DNA of 41,227 nt from an uncultured Campylobacter sp. (lineage in GTDB: Bacteria; Campylobacterota; Campylobacteria; Campylobacterales; Campylobacteraceae), in the NCBI RefSeq assembly GCF_938045405.1, contig NZ_CALIMW010000069.1:1-41227 (forward strand), in the 5' to 3' direction. The notes under the pieces were generated by a model. That model was not told the DNA's origin, did no database searches, and was given only the letters and a program-made list of their open reading frames with translations. Below are positions 33,963 to 41,206 of the stretch, in pieces (positions within the stretch are counted from its first letter, which is position 1; each line of letters starts with the position of its first letter). Position numbers and translations under genes: made by a program.

Positions 33963-34988
33963 TTGGATAATTTTTTCTTAGACGATCGCGACCCGATTTT
34001 CGGGCTTATCATGCTGATAAGCATAATCTTGCTAGTGTCGATTCTAAGCTACATTTGGGGAGTTTTTTCTAAAAAAAACGAGAGGCAGAGCTTAGAGAAT
34101 TTCATCAAAAAATTTGACACCCTAGACGCGCTTAGCACCGAACACAGGCAGCTTTTGGCAAGCCCGCAAATAGACATCCCGACGCTTGGAATTTTAGCTA
34201 GCTCTTTCGTCAAAAGCGGCGACTTCGAGCGCGCGATAGAAATTTATCTAATCGCGCTAGGCAAGGCTAGCGGCGGCGTGCAGAGGGAGTTTATCCTCAC
34301 CAATCTCGGTATCGTATATTTCAAAGCGGGCTTTTTAGGGCGCGCCGAAGAGGTATTTTTGCAGGCGCTAAAGCTGCGCCCGAGAAACAAAGAGGCCCTT
34401 ACGCATCTTACGGTGATTTATGAGCGGCTGAAGCGCTTTAATGAGGCGCTTGAGGTGCTTGACGCGCTGCGCGAACAGGACGCCGAAGTATATGCTCAAA
34501 GCCAGTTCGAGCGCGCCCAGATCATCGCAAACGACGCTAATACGCCGTTTAATAAAAAGATCGCTAAAATTTCAAAGCTAAACTTCAAAGGCGCGGGGCG
34601 GTTTTGCATGGAACTTTTTATCAAAAACAAAGAGCCTATGGAGGGCTTTGACCGCTTCCCGCCGATCGAGCAGGCGATCGATCTGATCTATGATTTCCCT
34701 GCGGCGGTAAATACGCAGGATGCGGAGTACAATGCGCTTTTTTACGCGCTTGGAAGAAGCGATCAAAAGCCTAAGAGCGCGAGTAAAATTTTTGAGATCA
34801 ACGCGCTTATAGCCATGAAAGACACGGGCTTTGAGGACGCCGGGCTTAGCTTTAGCTACACCTGCGCGAAGTGCAAAAGCTCGGTGGGGCTCTTCTCGCA
34901 CCGCTGTCCGGTCTGCTACGAGCTAGGCAGCATGGAAATTAGAGCACAAATTTCGGAGAAAACCGGTGAAATCGGTCAAACTTTTTAG
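33963..34988 (+). CDS. LapB/YciM-like TPR protein with rubredoxin-type zinc end
   Basis: About 341 residues. I place the start at TTG 33963 because GACGAGG sits six bases upstream; the frame opens at 33933 but that would begin inside the -10 box. One membrane helix (IFGLIMLISIILLVSILSYIW) near the N terminus is followed by tetratricopeptide repeats (GDFERAIEIYLIALGKA, GFLGRAEEVFLQALKLRPRN, KRFNEALEVLDALRE). A C-terminal Cys4 metal site (CAKC ... CPVC) completes the pattern. This is the layout of LapB, which in E. coli controls LpxC breakdown and LPS assembly; that role here is inference. The end overlaps rnhA, with which it is coupled. Confidence 0.8.
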   Translation: MDNFFLDDRDPIFGLIMLISIILLVSILSYIWGVFSKKNERQSLENFIKKFDTLDALSTEHRQLLASPQIDIPTLGILASSFVKSGDFERAIEIYLIALGKASGGVQREFILTNLGIVYFKAGFLGRAEEVFLQALKLRPRNKEALTHLTVIYERLKRFNEALEVLDALREQDAEVYAQSQFERAQIIANDANTPFNKKIAKISKLNFKGAGRFCMELFIKNKEPMEGFDRFPPIEQAIDLIYDFPAAVNTQDAEYNALFYALGRSDQKPKSASKIFEINALIAMKDTGFEDAGLSFSYTCAKCKSSVGLFSHRCPVCYELGSMEIRAQISEKTGEIGQTF

Positions 34989-35388
34989 CGACGGCAGCTG
35001 TCTCGGAAACCCTGGAGCGGGCGGCTGGGCTTACATACTGCAATACGGCGACGCGATAAAAAAGGCAAGCGGCGCGGAAGCGATGACGACCAATAATCAA
35101 ATGGAGCTAACAGCCGCTATAATGGGACTTAGCGCGCTTAAGCAGCCCTGCCGCGTCGAGCTTTTTACCGATAGCGAATATGTCGTTAAAGCGATAAGCT
35201 CCTGGCTCGCAAAGTGGGTCGCTACTGATTTTAAGGGCAAAAAAAACGCAGATCTGTGGCGCAGATACCTTGCGGCGGCAGCGCATCACGAGATCAAGGC
35301 CTCCTGGGTCAAGGGGCATGCGGGTCATCCGCAAAACGAAGAGTGCGACGCTATGGCTCGCGCGGCGGCGGAAGCGATAAAGGGCTAA
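34966..35388 (+). CDS. rnhA: Ribonuclease HI
   Basis: A 140-residue enzyme that degrades RNA in RNA-DNA hybrids. The catalytic acidic residues are in place: FSDGSCLGNPGAGG (Asp near residue 8), NQMELTAA (Glu), FTDSEYV (Asp), and NEECDAMAR near the end (Asp). WVKGHAGHPQNE supplies the conserved His loop. The start is GTG 34966 inside the end of the LapB-like gene, with GGAGAAAA upstream. Clustering with rnc and dnaG fits a nucleic-acid processing block. Confidence 0.95.
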   Translation: MKSVKLFSDGSCLGNPGAGGWAYILQYGDAIKKASGAEAMTTNNQMELTAAIMGLSALKQPCRVELFTDSEYVVKAISSWLAKWVATDFKGKKNADLWRRYLAAAAHHEIKASWVKGHAGHPQNEECDAMARAAAEAIKG

Positions 35389-35828
35389 AATTCCGCGGCG
35401 AAGCTTGCGGTTGCGCGGATTAAGCATGGATTTGCTCGCGTTTACTTTGCACGCAGAGCCGCTTCGGCTTAAATTTATCGCCCGAAGCCGGTTTTAGTGC
35501 ATTCGTTCACGCAATCGAGCTTTGGCAGAAATTTCGTTAGCAGCGGAGCAGGCTTTGGCGCGACTGTATTCGCGACGGGTCTATTTTTGGCGAGGATTTC
35601 GTTTGCGACAAGTGAGCCTTGGCGCGGTTTACGTTAGAATGGCGGGCTATGTTTAAATTTTATTCGCCGCAGATTGGTGCTAGCGCGTTTCATTCGCCAC
35701 GTTAGTGCAAATTTAGCGCGGGCTGTGCTTGCACTCGTTCGTTTCGCTTGCGCAAGTTTTGTTCGCGCCAGATGCCGTTTGCGTGCGAGCCGCCGCGGAT
35801 TTCGTAGAATTTTATAAAAAGGTTGATA
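35389..35828. other. Intergenic region between rnhA and rnc
   Basis: About 440 bases with no supported gene. Open frames in it have no protein character. One hairpin near the left end could be a terminator for rnhA. The last 10 bases carry AAAAAGG, the rnc ribosome site. Confidence 0.5.
35461..35488 (+). terminator. Possible terminator after rnhA
   Basis: GCTTCGG (35461-35467) pairs with CCGAAGC (35482-35488) around an AT-rich loop, followed by CGGTTTTAG. Weak, as the T-tract is short. Confidence 0.3.
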
Positions 35829-36743
35829 ATGCAAAATTTAGAAAAATTACAAGAAAAACTGGGCTATAAATTTAAAAATTTAACCCACCTCAAGATCGCT
35901 CTTACGCACAAAAGCGCCAAAAACGGGCACAACAACGAGAGGCTGGAATTTTTAGGCGATGCGGTGATGGATCTGATCGTGGGCGAGTATCTTTTCAAAA
36001 AATTTAGCAGCGACGAGGGCGATCTGAGCAAGCTGCGCGCCGCACTCGTGAACGAAAGCAGCTTTTCTAAATTTGCAAAATTTTTGGGCATCGGCGAGAA
36101 CCTGAATATGTCGCTGTCCGAGGAGCGCAACGGCGGGCGCGAGAAGCCATCGCTGCTTTCGGACGCCTTTGAGGCGATAATGGGCGCCGTCTATCTTGAG
36201 AGCGGGCTGCAAAACACCGCCCGCATCGCGACTGCAATCTTAGAAATCCTCTATCCGCGCATCAGCTTTAACGAGCTCGTTAAAGACTACAAAACCGCGC
36301 TGCAAGAGCTCACGCAGGCAAAATTCGGCGTCACGCCCGAATATATCCTTTTAGGCTCGAGCGGCCCCGATCACAAAAAAAGCTTCGAAATGGCGGCGCT
36401 CGTAGGCGGCAAGCGACTCTCATCCGCTGTGGGAGCTAGCAAAAAGGAGGCTGAGCAAAAATGCGCGCAAATCGCGATAGAGCTTTTACAAAACGGCGCC
36501 TCGCACAGCGCTAGCGCGACAAATAGCGAGCAAACAGCATGCGATAGCAACGCACAAAGCGGTGCGAACCGAGCACAGGACGGCAAAAAAGGCTCACGAA
36601 ATAGCGACGGACGGGCGCATGGTAGCAAAAAAAGCGACCGCGCCGGCGCATCAGGCGGCACGCCGAGCGCTAAAAAAAGCAATGAGCGAAGCGGGCGTGA
36701 TACGGATAGACAAGGCGGCGGCGATCAAGGAGGCGCGCTATGA
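35829..36743 (+). CDS. rnc: Ribonuclease III with an extra low-complexity tail
   Basis: A 304-residue double-strand-specific endoribonuclease involved in rRNA and mRNA processing. The signature NERLEFLGDAVMDL at 36-49 gives catalytic Asp44, and SDAFEAIMGA at 111-120 gives Asp112 and Glu115. The double-stranded RNA-binding domain covers about 152-222 (DYKTALQELTQAKFG, GASKKEAEQKCAQIAI). The enzyme usually ends there, near 225 residues. Here an 82-residue Ser/Gly/Asn/Lys/Arg-rich, probably disordered tail follows. ATG 35829 is preferred over TTG 35823 because AAAAAGG is spaced correctly. The stop overlaps aroC as ATGA. Confidence 0.94.
   Translation: MQNLEKLQEKLGYKFKNLTHLKIALTHKSAKNGHNNERLEFLGDAVMDLIVGEYLFKKFSSDEGDLSKLRAALVNESSFSKFAKFLGIGENLNMSLSEERNGGREKPSLLSDAFEAIMGAVYLESGLQNTARIATAILEILYPRISFNELVKDYKTALQELTQAKFGVTPEYILLGSSGPDHKKSFEMAALVGGKRLSSAVGASKKEAEQKCAQIAIELLQNGASHSASATNSEQTACDSNAQSGANRAQDGKKGSRNSDGRAHGSKKSDRAGASGGTPSAKKSNERSGRDTDRQGGGDQGGAL
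36495..36740 (+). repeat. Low-complexity tail of RNase III
   Basis: Codes for residues about 223-304: basic, rich in Ser, Gly, Asn, Ala, Lys, Arg and Asp, with loose repeats (SHSASATNSEQT, GSRNSDGRAHGSKKSDRAG). Unlike the other inserts it has few AAATTT words and is positively charged, so it might aid RNA binding. Confidence 0.7.
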
Positions 36744-37855
36744 ATACCTTCGGCGAGAGATTGCGCCTTAGCACCTTCGGCGAGAGCCACGGCGCGGCGA
36801 TCGGCGGCGTTTTGGACGGCTTTCCGGCAGGCGTGGCGATCGAGATTTCAAATATCCAAAGCGAGCTTGACCGCCGCAAGCCGGGCGGCAAATACGCTAC
36901 GCCGCGCAAAGAAGCCGACGAGATCGAAATTTTAAGCGGGATTTTTGACGGTCGCAGCACCGGCGCGCCGATCGGATTTATCATCCGCAACGCAAACCAG
37001 CACTCGAAGGACTACGAAAATCTAAAGGATATTTTCCGCCCCGCACACGCCGATTTTTCATATTTTGCCAAATACGGACTGCGCGATTACCGAGGCGGCG
37101 GGCGGGCAAGCGCGCGCGAAACCGCCGTGCGCGTGGCTGCTGGAGCGTTTGCGCAAATTTTGCTAAATCACTTTAAAATTTCCGTAAAAAGCGGAATCTG
37201 TGGCGTGGGCGAAATTTACGCCGCAAATTTAGACTTCGACTTTGCGCAAAACAGCGAAATTTTTGCGCTCGATCCTGATGCGGAGAGCGCGCAAAAGGAG
37301 TTAATTCTAAGCGTCAAAAATGCGGGAGATAGTATCGGCGGCTGCGTGCTAACGCGCGTCACGGGCGCGCCTGCGGGGCTCGGCGAGCCGCTGTACGGCA
37401 AGCTGGATGCGGCGCTTGCGGGCGCGCTGATGGGCATAAACGGCGTAAAGGCCGTGCAGATCGGCGCCGGAGTGAAGGCAAGCACGCTAAAAGGCAGCGA
37501 GAACAACGATTTTATGCGCGCTAGCAAGGATGCGATCCGCACCAACGGCGGCAAGATCGGCGCAAATTTTGCAAGCAACAACGCAGGCGGGATCTTAGGC
37601 GGCATAAGCAGCGGCGCGCCTATCGAGATTGCGACGCATTTTAAGCCCACTCCGAGCATTTTCATGGCGCAGCACAGCGTGGACGTGCGCGGCGCAGACG
37701 CGATCTACGAGCTGCGCGGGCGGCACGATCCGTGTATCGCCGTGCGCGGCAGCGTCGTAGCCACCGCGATGGCGCGGCTGGCGATCGCCGATGCGCTGCT
37801 GCTAAACGCGAGCGCGACGCTGGGGAATTTAAAGCGAATTTACGGCGAGGATTAA
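36740..37855 (+). CDS. aroC: Chorismate synthase
   Basis: A 371-residue enzyme making chorismate from 5-enolpyruvylshikimate 3-phosphate, using reduced FMN. The three family signatures are visible: GESHGAAIGGVLDGFPAGV near the N terminus, RPAHADFSYFAKYGLRDYRGGGR in the middle with RASARETAVRVAAGAFA, and the C-terminal GRHDPCIAVRG. Length is normal. The ATG overlaps the rnc stop by four bases, so translation is coupled. The order rnc-aroC is, as I recall, conserved in Campylobacter. Confidence 0.97.
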   Translation: MNTFGERLRLSTFGESHGAAIGGVLDGFPAGVAIEISNIQSELDRRKPGGKYATPRKEADEIEILSGIFDGRSTGAPIGFIIRNANQHSKDYENLKDIFRPAHADFSYFAKYGLRDYRGGGRASARETAVRVAAGAFAQILLNHFKISVKSGICGVGEIYAANLDFDFAQNSEIFALDPDAESAQKELILSVKNAGDSIGGCVLTRVTGAPAGLGEPLYGKLDAALAGALMGINGVKAVQIGAGVKASTLKGSENNDFMRASKDAIRTNGGKIGANFASNNAGGILGGISSGAPIEIATHFKPTPSIFMAQHSVDVRGADAIYELRGRHDPCIAVRGSVVATAMARLAIADALLLNASATLGNLKRIYGED

Positions 37856-37867
37856 ATTTAGACGGGC

Positions 37868-37937
37868 GCCCTTAAATTTTGCGAAATTTAATGAAATTTC
37901 AAGGGCCGAGCGATGAAATTCCCGCGAGCTAGGCGGG
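37868..37937 (+). terminator. Two hairpins after aroC
   Basis: GCCCTT (37868-37873) pairs with AAGGGC (37901-37906), with AAATTT words extending the stem. A second stem CCCGC / GCGGG (37921-37925 with 37933-37937) is followed by CAAATTTTAAATTT. Either could end the aroC transcript. Confidence 0.4.
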
Positions 37938-37984
37938 CAAATTTTAAATTTACGCGGTAGGCCTATCGTGACAAGGAGGGCAAA

Positions 37985-39268
37985 ATGAGACTTGAGCGTA
38001 TCGGCGAGGACTCGGCACTGATCGCGCGCATAGAGGCGATCAACGTCGCGGCGTTCCCCGAAATCGAGCGTATCAGCATAAAAAATTTTTTAAAAATGTC
38101 GCGCAAAGGACAGCTTGAAATCGCGGCGATATTCGAGGATTTTAGCGCCCTAAGTACTGGCGGCGCGGCAAATAAACATCACGCGGCGACAGACGAAAAT
38201 TTATGCGCGCCAAAACAAGATTTTTGCGCGGCAAAGCGGGATTGCGGCGAAGCTAGCCAAGATCGCAATGCTGCGGGTAAAAATTTCGATGCGAGCGACT
38301 GCGGCGCGGCAGAATTAACCTCTTTGAGTTCCGAAAATCGCGGCACGGCAGATAAAAAATCTAATGCGACGTGTGAAAAATCCAGCTCGGAAAGTAAAAA
38401 TTCCGACGCAGCGAGCGAGCATTTAAACGCGGTGGTGCAAAATTTAAGCGGCGAGGAGCTGGTTGGGTTTTGCGTCTATAGAACCGAGCAAACTTACAAG
38501 CGCGCGGTTTCGCACCACAAACAGCCGCCGCCTCGCCTAAATGCGGATAAAATTTTAAGATCCAAAGCCCATAGCTGCGCGGAATTTGACGGCGCAGAGG
38601 ATGAAATCCCAAGCGGTAAAGCGGAATTTTCAGAGGCAAAATTTTTTAGCGTTGCAAGCGGCGAAATCGCGAGCCAAGAAACGCAGCCTCTTAGCGGCGA
38701 TGAAATTTTAAACGCGAGCGCAGATAGCAAAATTCCGATCGACGCGGACCATTCGATTTGCGGTGCGGGCGGCAAAATTTCATCAAGCGCTAGAGGGGAT
38801 GAAATTTCATCAAGCGCCGCAGAAGGCGAAATTTCGTCAGGTACCGCAGAAAGCGAAATTTCGCGCTACGATGAGAGCGAACCCTCAAGCGGCGGAGAGA
38901 GCGAGTTTTTTTACGTAGCGTACCTTGCGATCGATGCGAAATTTCGCGGGCTTGGGCTTGGCTCAAGGCTGCTCGCGCTCATCGCCAAGCAAAATCCGAG
39001 CGCGCAGATCGTCCTTGACGTTGAGCCGCCGCATGAGGACGTGCCCAATCTCGCGCAACGCCTGCGCCGCATAGAATTCTACGGCAGGCACGGTTTTCGG
39101 CGCTGCGGCAAGTTTTTCAACTACGCAGGCCTAAGCTTCGAGATCCTTGCTAAGCCGCCGTTAAGCGCGCCGCAGCAGGGATTTGACGTAGCGAGCTTCG
39201 TGAAATTTATCGGCGCAGGCAATAAATTTAGATTTAAAATCACCGACGCGCCGCTATATAAAAACTAA
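37985..39268 (+). CDS. GNAT-family acetyltransferase interrupted by two low-complexity inserts
   Basis: A 427-residue protein. The conserved core is in three pieces: residues 1-53 (IARIEAINVAAFPEIERI and GQLEIAAIFEDF), the strand EELVGFCVYRTEQ at 157-169, and 307-427 with the acetyl-CoA motif YLAIDAKFRGLGLGSRLL and FYGRHGFRRCG. Joined together they make a normal-length GNAT domain. The inserts (about 54-156 and 170-306) are Ala, Ser, Glu, Asp-rich; the second has repeats GDEISSSA, EGEISSGTA, ESEIS. AAGGAGGG precedes the ATG. The substrate is unknown. The stop overlaps the next ATG by one base. Confidence 0.8.
   Translation: MRLERIGEDSALIARIEAINVAAFPEIERISIKNFLKMSRKGQLEIAAIFEDFSALSTGGAANKHHAATDENLCAPKQDFCAAKRDCGEASQDRNAAGKNFDASDCGAAELTSLSSENRGTADKKSNATCEKSSSESKNSDAASEHLNAVVQNLSGEELVGFCVYRTEQTYKRAVSHHKQPPPRLNADKILRSKAHSCAEFDGAEDEIPSGKAEFSEAKFFSVASGEIASQETQPLSGDEILNASADSKIPIDADHSICGAGGKISSSARGDEISSSAAEGEISSGTAESEISRYDESEPSSGGESEFFYVAYLAIDAKFRGLGLGSRLLALIAKQNPSAQIVLDVEPPHEDVPNLAQRLRRIEFYGRHGFRRCGKFFNYAGLSFEILAKPPLSAPQQGFDVASFVKFIGAGNKFRFKITDAPLYKN
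38144..38455 (+). repeat. First low-complexity insert in the GNAT gene
   Basis: Codes for residues about 54-157: Ala, Asn, Ser, Cys and Asp-rich with loose repeats such as ENLCAPKQDFCAAKRD and KSSSESKNSDAASE. It lies between two conserved strands of the acetyltransferase fold. Confidence 0.7.
38492..38902 (+). repeat. Second low-complexity insert in the GNAT gene
   Basis: Codes for residues about 170-306. Its second half holds imperfect tandem units of roughly 27-33 bases built on GAAATTTC followed by TCAAGCGC (38777-38865), translated as (G/S)-x-EIS-S/R. The palindrome GAAATTTC recurs at each unit. Confidence 0.75.
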
Positions 39269-39957
39269 TGCAAAAGCCCGAATTCAGCCTCATCTGCGAC
39301 GATACGTTTTATAGAATTTTCTCCGCCTCTATCCTTGCGTTTTTTTGCATTTTTATCTCTTTGGACATCGGCGGATCGGGGGAGCTGTTTTACACGGACA
39401 GCCCGCTACGCTCGCAGCAAGCCAAGCCTAGTCTGACGATCGTTTTTATGTTTTTAGCGTTACTTTATCTGCGAAGCGGTAGCAAAGAGGCGGCGCGCGT
39501 GGAATTTGACGAGCTTAAAATATCCTTTCGCAGAGGGCTAGACAAATACGATCTTATGCTTGGATGCGTTGATCTGATAGAGCCGTCGTTCGGCTTCGTG
39601 CGGACGTTTCGCGTGCCGTTTCTAAGCTACGAACGGTTTTTGAAACTGCAAGAAATTTTAAAATTCTTGCTTCTTTTCGTATACGTCGCGGGCGTGTTTT
39701 TGACGATCAAATTCGGCTTTGCCGAGGCTGCGATCTATGCAGCGGCGGGCATTTTTGCGATTTTGATCGCTTCAAAGCTCGTCGTCGCGCGAAGACTAGA
39801 CGGGCGAGTGGGACTTCGACTGCGCGATTGCCTGCTACTGCGCGGGAGGGACGATACGGGCGCGGCGGTATTTTTTTGCATCCGTCCTAGCCGCGCCGAG
39901 CGCGAAGCTTTACGTATATATTTTTTGAAAAATTTCAGCTACGACATTAAGGCGTGA
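39268..39957 (+). CDS. Hypothetical membrane protein (right-edge paralogue group)
   Basis: A 229-residue protein with a hydrophobic segment near residues 14-32, another near 58-68 and a long hydrophobic block around 130-172 that could be two helices. A hydrophilic domain separates them, and a soluble C-terminal tail ends in RIYFLKNFSYDIKA. No family recognised. The ATG overlaps the GNAT stop by one base, so the two are probably co-transcribed. Its layout and C terminus resemble the remnant at 39987-40133 and, more distantly, the frameshifted gene at 40340-41190. Confidence 0.65.
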   Translation: MQKPEFSLICDDTFYRIFSASILAFFCIFISLDIGGSGELFYTDSPLRSQQAKPSLTIVFMFLALLYLRSGSKEAARVEFDELKISFRRGLDKYDLMLGCVDLIEPSFGFVRTFRVPFLSYERFLKLQEILKFLLLFVYVAGVFLTIKFGFAEAAIYAAAGIFAILIASKLVVARRLDGRVGLRLRDCLLLRGRDDTGAAVFFCIRPSRAEREALRIYFLKNFSYDIKA

Positions 39958-39968
39958 AATTTTTTGGC

Positions 39969-39989
39969 TTTCAGCGTAAAATTTAGACC
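39969..39989 (+). repeat. 21-base direct repeat, copy 1
   Basis: TTTCAGCGTAAAATTTAGACC, found again exactly at 41207-41227. Each copy lies 11-16 bases past the stop of a membrane-protein gene. Confidence 0.75.
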
Positions 39990-40133
39990 CGCGGGGTAGC
40001 CTGGATAAGGCTAAACGTAAACGAAGCGCAAAGGCAGATGCTGCGCGAGTATTTCACGGCGAGATTGGGGCTGGATTCGAGCAAAATTCTACTCACAGCA
40101 ATCGTAGATGGGATCTCTCGGTACTCGAAGTAG
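39987..40133 (+). pseudogene. Remnant of the C-terminal end of a third membrane-protein paralogue
   Basis: The open frame ending at TAG 40131 reads VAWIRLNVNEAQRQMLREYF and TARLGLDSSKI. This resembles the C-terminal end of the gene at 39268 (CIRPSRAEREALRIYFLKNFSYDI) in spacing and character: an I-R start, an acidic helix with L-R-x-Y-F, then a short tail. No start codon or membrane segment remains. The likeness is short and judged by eye. Confidence 0.4.
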
Positions 40134-40339
40134 TCGCAGATGAGATCGCTCGGCACCCGAAGCAATCCTCTAAGCAGCTTCAGATGAGTTGCTAGTGTCT
40201 GCTTGACTGAGATAACCACGGCTCGTCGCAACTCGCCTCGCCGCAAGCGCCTCCGCAAATATCCTACGCTCTTAAACGCGTCGAAAGCGAGGCGGTGATA
40301 AAATGCGCTTCGTCAAAAATCATACCGAAAAGGAATTTT
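40134..40339. other. Intergenic region before the frameshifted membrane gene
   Basis: About 200 bases without a gene. It shows two imperfect copies of a GCAGATGAGATCGCTCGG-like or TAGATGGGATCTCTCGG-like word (about 40104 and 40134), suggesting a short duplication. The end carries AAAAGGA for the next start. Confidence 0.4.
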
Positions 40340-40717
40340 ATGAGGGATTACGACAAAGAGCCGATCAAAATCATAGATAGAGCGGTTTACTTTCAAAACA
40401 ATATTGTTCTTTTTCTTTCACTCGGTTGCTTATATAAAATATTCAATTTAGAAGTTACTCCGTTAAACTTAGAATTTTACACGCATTTTAGTGCCGATTT
40501 AGTTATGTTTATCGTAGTGGTCTTTTTATTGTTGCCGGCTACGCTACTTTGGCCTATTAAAAGAAAGGGCAGTCCCGCGTATTTTTTATTGAAAAATAAT
40601 AAAATCAGCTATATAAATGCTTTCGACGATAAGCCCGGATCGCTAAATCAGGCGCTAAATGATTTTTATTTTGTCAAGAAAGAGGAAATAATAAAATTTG
40701 CGATGCCTGCGATATAG
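40340..40717 (+). CDS. Hypothetical membrane protein, N-terminal part of a frameshifted gene
   Basis: 125 residues from ATG 40340, which has AAAAGGA upstream; an in-frame ATG at 40295 has none. Two hydrophobic segments (about 19-35 and 54-72) are followed by a hydrophilic part ending in KKEEIIKF, then a TAG at 40715. The next frame continues the protein from about 40693 to 41190 without a gap, so this is probably half of a gene of some 283 residues broken by loss of one base near the AAAA at 40693-40696. No family recognised. Confidence 0.55.
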   Translation: MRDYDKEPIKIIDRAVYFQNNIVLFLSLGCLYKIFNLEVTPLNLEFYTHFSADLVMFIVVVFLLLPATLLWPIKRKGSPAYFLLKNNKISYINAFDDKPGSLNQALNDFYFVKKEEIIKFAMPAI

Positions 40718-41190
40718 ATAAGGCGAGTTTTTGTGTTATATCGGAGCTATACAATAGCTTCGGTAGATTTCACTATTTTTCGTCCTACGAGCTGTATAAA
40801 AAATCGTCCATAGGGGTACACATAGGAAAGGTTGTATTGTTTTTATATCATACGATAAATTTCATATTGTTCATCTTGCCGTTTAAAATTTATATGCTGA
40901 TAAGAGCGGATGAGCCTTTGGGCTTAATCCGCAAAAATATCGTGCTAAGGTTCAAAAATAGAAATTACTTCCTTATAAATATATATTCTAGGCGAGATCT
41001 GGATGAGATACTAGAGTATTTTAAGCAAAAAGGCGTCCAAGTTACGGATAAAGTGGTCTTTATGCCGCAGGCGCAAAATAAAGGCTTGTTTACCGATAAA
41101 AACGAAATTTGGAGCGATGATTTCGGTGATACGCAAATTCCAAAAGACACGTTTAAGCGAAAGCTTAGGCGGTTTTTTAGCTTGGATTAA
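40693..41190 (+). pseudogene. C-terminal part of the frameshifted membrane-protein gene
   Basis: Reading one frame off from 40693 gives KICDACDIDKASFCVISELY, then a third hydrophobic segment (VVLFLYHTINFILFILPFKIYML) and a soluble end with RDLDEILEYFKQKGVQVTD, stopping at TAA 41188-41190. A TTG at 40837 could start a 117-residue product but has only a modest ribosome site. Adding one A to the run at 40693-40696 fuses both parts smoothly. The 21-base repeat follows 17 bases after the stop. Confidence 0.65.
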
Positions 41191-41206
41191 AGAGCGATTC
41201 CGCCCG

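Noticed and set aside
38777..38865. CRISPR-like array from the regularly spaced GAAATTTC words
   Set aside because: Units are only about 27-33 bases in all, lie in frame inside a coding gene and have similar rather than unique spacers.
40685..40702. Programmed -1 frameshift site at ATA-AAA-TTT
   Set aside because: The site does not fit the X-XXY-YYZ slippery pattern, and no clear downstream stem or pseudoknot was seen. A simple indel explains it better.
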